A DNA stretch of 8,127 nt from the NCBI GenBank assembly GCA_030146445.1, contig JASLBT010000182.1, positions 1 to 8,127 of the forward strand. Direction: 5' to 3'. Below, in pieces: positions 5,939 through 8,127 of this stretch (the first letter of the stretch is position 1; the number at the start of each line of letters is the position of its first letter). Below the pieces are notes generated by a model, which saw only the letters and a list, made by a program, of their open reading frames with translations, had not been told where the DNA came from and did not search any database. This stretch comes from Segetibacter sp. Lineage in GTDB: Bacteria; Bacteroidota; Bacteroidia; Chitinophagales; Chitinophagaceae. A program made the position numbers and the translations under genes.

Positions 5939-8127
5939 TTATTCTTCTTCGTCGAAGTTCATTGCTTCACGGGCAGTTGCCAGTAATTCGTACTCTTCTT
6001 TACTGCCAACAATCATGTTCTCAAACTCTCGTAAGCCGGTACCCGCAGGTATTGCGTGTCCTGTGATTACGTTTTCTTTCAATCCAAGCATTTCATCGGT
6101 TTTACCCATGATTGCCGCTGAGCTGAGGACCTTGGTTGTTTCCTGGAAGGATGCAGCTGAAATCCAGCTTTGCACTCCCAATGAGGCTTTGGTGATACCG
6201 AGCAACAACGGTGATGAAGTAGCCGACTGAGCATCGCGGAAGTCAACCAGTTTCCGGTCGCTTCTCCGGAGGATTGAATTCTCTTCCCGTACTTCCCTCA
6301 GGCTAACAATCTGACCAGCTTTGAGCTTGGTACTTTCTCCACCGTCTACAATCACCTTCTTATCGAAGATGTAGTCATTTTCCTCGTTGAACTCGATACG
6401 GTCAACTGTATCACCTTCAAGGAACCTGGTGTCTCCGGGATCCTGGATCTCAACCTTCTTCATCATCTGGCGTACGATCACTTCAATGTGTTTGTCATTG
6501 ATACGCACACCTTGTAAACGATAAACCTCTTGTATCTCGTTCACCACATATTCCTGAACCGCGAATGGTCCACGAATAGCAAGTATGTCGGCCGGAGCGG
6601 TAGAGCCATCCGACAACGGTGTTCCTGCTTTTACAAAGTCACCATCCTGTGCAAGGATCTGGCGGGTAAGGGGAACCAGGTATTTCTTAATCACGCCATC
6701 ACGCGCCTCCACGATGATCTCGCGGTTACCACGCTTAATGTTACCAAAACTGACGACACCGTCGATCTCTGATACCACGGCCGGGTTGCTTGGATTACGT
6801 GCTTCAAACAATTCTGTCACCCTTGGCAGACCACCGGTAATATCCCGGAGCTTACCCAACACCCTTGGAATTTTCACCAACACCTGACCTTGCTTAACCT
6901 CGTCGCCCTCATCAAGAACGATGTGCGATCCCACCGGCAAGTTGTAAAGCTTGGTTTCCTTGGTTCCCTCGACAATAAGTGCAGGGATCTTTGTTTTATC
7001 TTTTGTTTCGATAACCACTTTTTCGCGGTGACCGGTTTGTTCATCAGCTTGTTCACGGAAAGTAACCCCGTCAATGATATTCTCGAACTTAATAGCGCCC
7101 GGTATCTCTGACACCACGACGTTATTGAACGGATCCCATGAGCAAATTGCTTCTCCCTTGGCTACTTTCTGCCCATCCTTTACCTGAAGCGTTGCACCAT
7201 AAGGTACGTTGTTGGTAATAAGAAGACGGTCATTTTTCACATCCATAATACGCACCTCACCGGTACGACCGATAACCACTTTCACTTTATCGCCTTCGTT
7301 ATTCACCATGTCAACGGTTCTAAGTCCGTCAAATTGAACCGTACCATCGAACTTCGCGTTCAGGGTATTTTCAACAGATGCAGATCCGGCAACACCACCC
7401 ACGTGGAACGTACGAAGTGTCAACTGTGTACCTGGTTCACCAATAGACTGTGCGGCAATGATACCTACGGCATCACCACGCTGTGCGGTATATCCGGTAG
7501 CAAGGTTTTTACCATAACACCTTACGCACACGCCACGCTTGCTTTCACAAGTCAGCACCGAGCGGATTTCGACCGTTTCAATGCCGGCTTCATCAATGTG
7601 CTTGGCAATTTCATCATCTATAATCGTACCTGCAGTGACTAATATATCGTCGTTAACAGGGTTCAGAACATTATGAAGGGAGGTCCTTCCCAGGATACGG
7701 TCGAACAGTGGTTCAACTACATCCTCATTATCTTTCAGCGCACTCGTGGCGATACCGCGAAGTGTTCCGCAATCCTCTTCAGTGATCACTACGTCCTGGG
7801 CAACGTCAACCAAACGACGGGTCAGGTAACCGGCATCCGCAGTTTTCAGGGCCGTATCCGCAAGACCCTTACGGGCACCGTGCGTAGAAATGAAGTAATC
7901 CAACACGTTCAGTCCGCCTTTGAAGTTCGACAGGATCGGGTTTTCGATGATCTCGTTACCCGAGCTACCACTTTTACGCGGCTTCGCCATCAATCCCCTG
8001 ATACCTGCAAGCTGCTTAACCTGCTGCTTACTACCGCGGGCCCCGCTGTCAAGCATCATGTACACAGAGTTAAAACCCTGCTTATCTGCCGCCATCTCGC
8101 GAATCAGGGTTTCCGTTATACGTGTAT
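5939..8127 (-). CDS. rpoC: DNA-directed RNA polymerase subunit beta' (partial, C-terminal half)
   Basis: RpoC is the beta' subunit of RNA polymerase and carries much of the active centre. The frame is open to the window edge, so the N-terminal half with the catalytic NADFDGD motif lies outside. About 728 codons are present. Using the Met at 8093-8095 as residue 1, MMLDSGARGS is at 13-22 and the bridge helix (GLNVLDYFISTHGARKGLAD) at 61-80. The zinc-binding Cys residues are 109, 183, 190 and 193. The trigger-loop helix (GIIAAQSIGEPGTQLT) is at 211-226. About 180 residues (roughly 238-417) then interrupt the trigger loop before ITGGLPRVTELFEAR, in the position and approximate size of the SI3 insertion of Escherichia coli. 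The C-terminal module (LLGITKASLG, later NVITGHAIPAGTG) is intact, and the protein ends in an acidic tail, DEEE. It is normally the last large gene of the rpoBC operon. Here a strong terminator follows directly. Confidence 0.98.
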   Translation of the reverse strand, partial: TRITETLIREMAADKQGFNSVYMMLDSGARGSKQQVKQLAGIRGLMAKPRKSGSSGNEIIENPILSNFKGGLNVLDYFISTHGARKGLADTALKTADAGYLTRRLVDVAQDVVITEEDCGTLRGIATSALKDNEDVVEPLFDRILGRTSLHNVLNPVNDDILVTAGTIIDDEIAKHIDEAGIETVEIRSVLTCESKRGVCVRCYGKNLATGYTAQRGDAVGIIAAQSIGEPGTQLTLRTFHVGGVAGSASVENTLNAKFDGTVQFDGLRTVDMVNNEGDKVKVVIGRTGEVRIMDVKNDRLLITNNVPYGATLQVKDGQKVAKGEAICSWDPFNNVVVSEIPGAIKFENIIDGVTFREQADEQTGHREKVVIETKDKTKIPALIVEGTKETKLYNLPVGSHIVLDEGDEVKQGQVLVKIPRVLGKLRDITGGLPRVTELFEARNPSNPAVVSEIDGVVSFGNIKRGNREIIVEARDGVIKKYLVPLTRQILAQDGDFVKAGTPLSDGSTAPADILAIRGPFAVQEYVVNEIQEVYRLQGVRINDKHIEVIVRQMMKKVEIQDPGDTRFLEGDTVDRIEFNEENDYIFDKKVIVDGGESTKLKAGQIVSLREVREENSILRRSDRKLVDFRDAQSATSSPLLLGITKASLGVQSWISAASFQETTKVLSSAAIMGKTDEMLGLKENVITGHAIPAGTGLREFENMIVGSKEEYELLATAREAMNFDEEE

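Noticed and set aside
6842..7374. Insertion of about 180 residues in the RpoC trigger loop, first considered as a domain acquisition
   Set aside because: Its position and size match the known SI3-type insertion, which occurs in several bacterial lineages including, to my knowledge, Bacteroidota.

Overview
The window looks like chromosomal DNA from a member of the Bacteroidota, most likely the Chitinophagaceae. The evidence is indirect. The lipoprotein signal peptide ends in a Cys-Gln-Lys-Glu motif common in that group, and it is fused to DUF6252-type beta-sandwich repeats typical of these bacteria. No gene start has a clear Shine-Dalgarno sequence, which is usual there. The RpoC sequence, with its SI3-type trigger-loop insertion, and the IspD sequence also fit. 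No 16S or other formal marker is present, so the family-level placement is inference.

Layout. Positions 1-246 carry no convincing gene, only two short overlapping minus-strand frames. ispD (247-924, +) encodes the MEP-pathway cytidylyltransferase. It overlaps, tail to tail, a FemAB/GNAT-like acyltransferase gene (913-1824, -). A 155-bp divergent spacer with a tandem 19-bp repeat and an inverted repeat leads into a large lipoprotein gene (1980-3731, +). Its product carries a sialate-O-acetylesterase-like (SGNH, CE6-like) domain. About 540 bp without a convincing gene follow (3732-4269), holding a short tandem repeat and a possible frameshifted gene remnant on the minus strand. Next is a 500-residue polytopic membrane protein of the DUF6056 type (4270-5772, +), which has features of GT-C-fold glycosyltransferases. 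It converges on the 3' half of rpoC (5939-8127, -, running off the window), and a strong bidirectional terminator separates the two.

How the genes relate. This is a junction of ordinary housekeeping genes (ispD, rpoC) with three cell-envelope genes, namely an acyltransferase, a surface-type lipoprotein esterase and a putative lipid-linked glycosyltransferase. The strand switches mean they do not form one operon, and nothing in the sequence proves a shared pathway. The most unusual observation is the architecture of the lipoprotein: the esterase domain appears to be spliced into a loop of the second of two homologous beta-sandwich repeats, rather than simply joined end to end. I saw no CRISPR array, tRNA, rRNA, insertion sequence or phage module.
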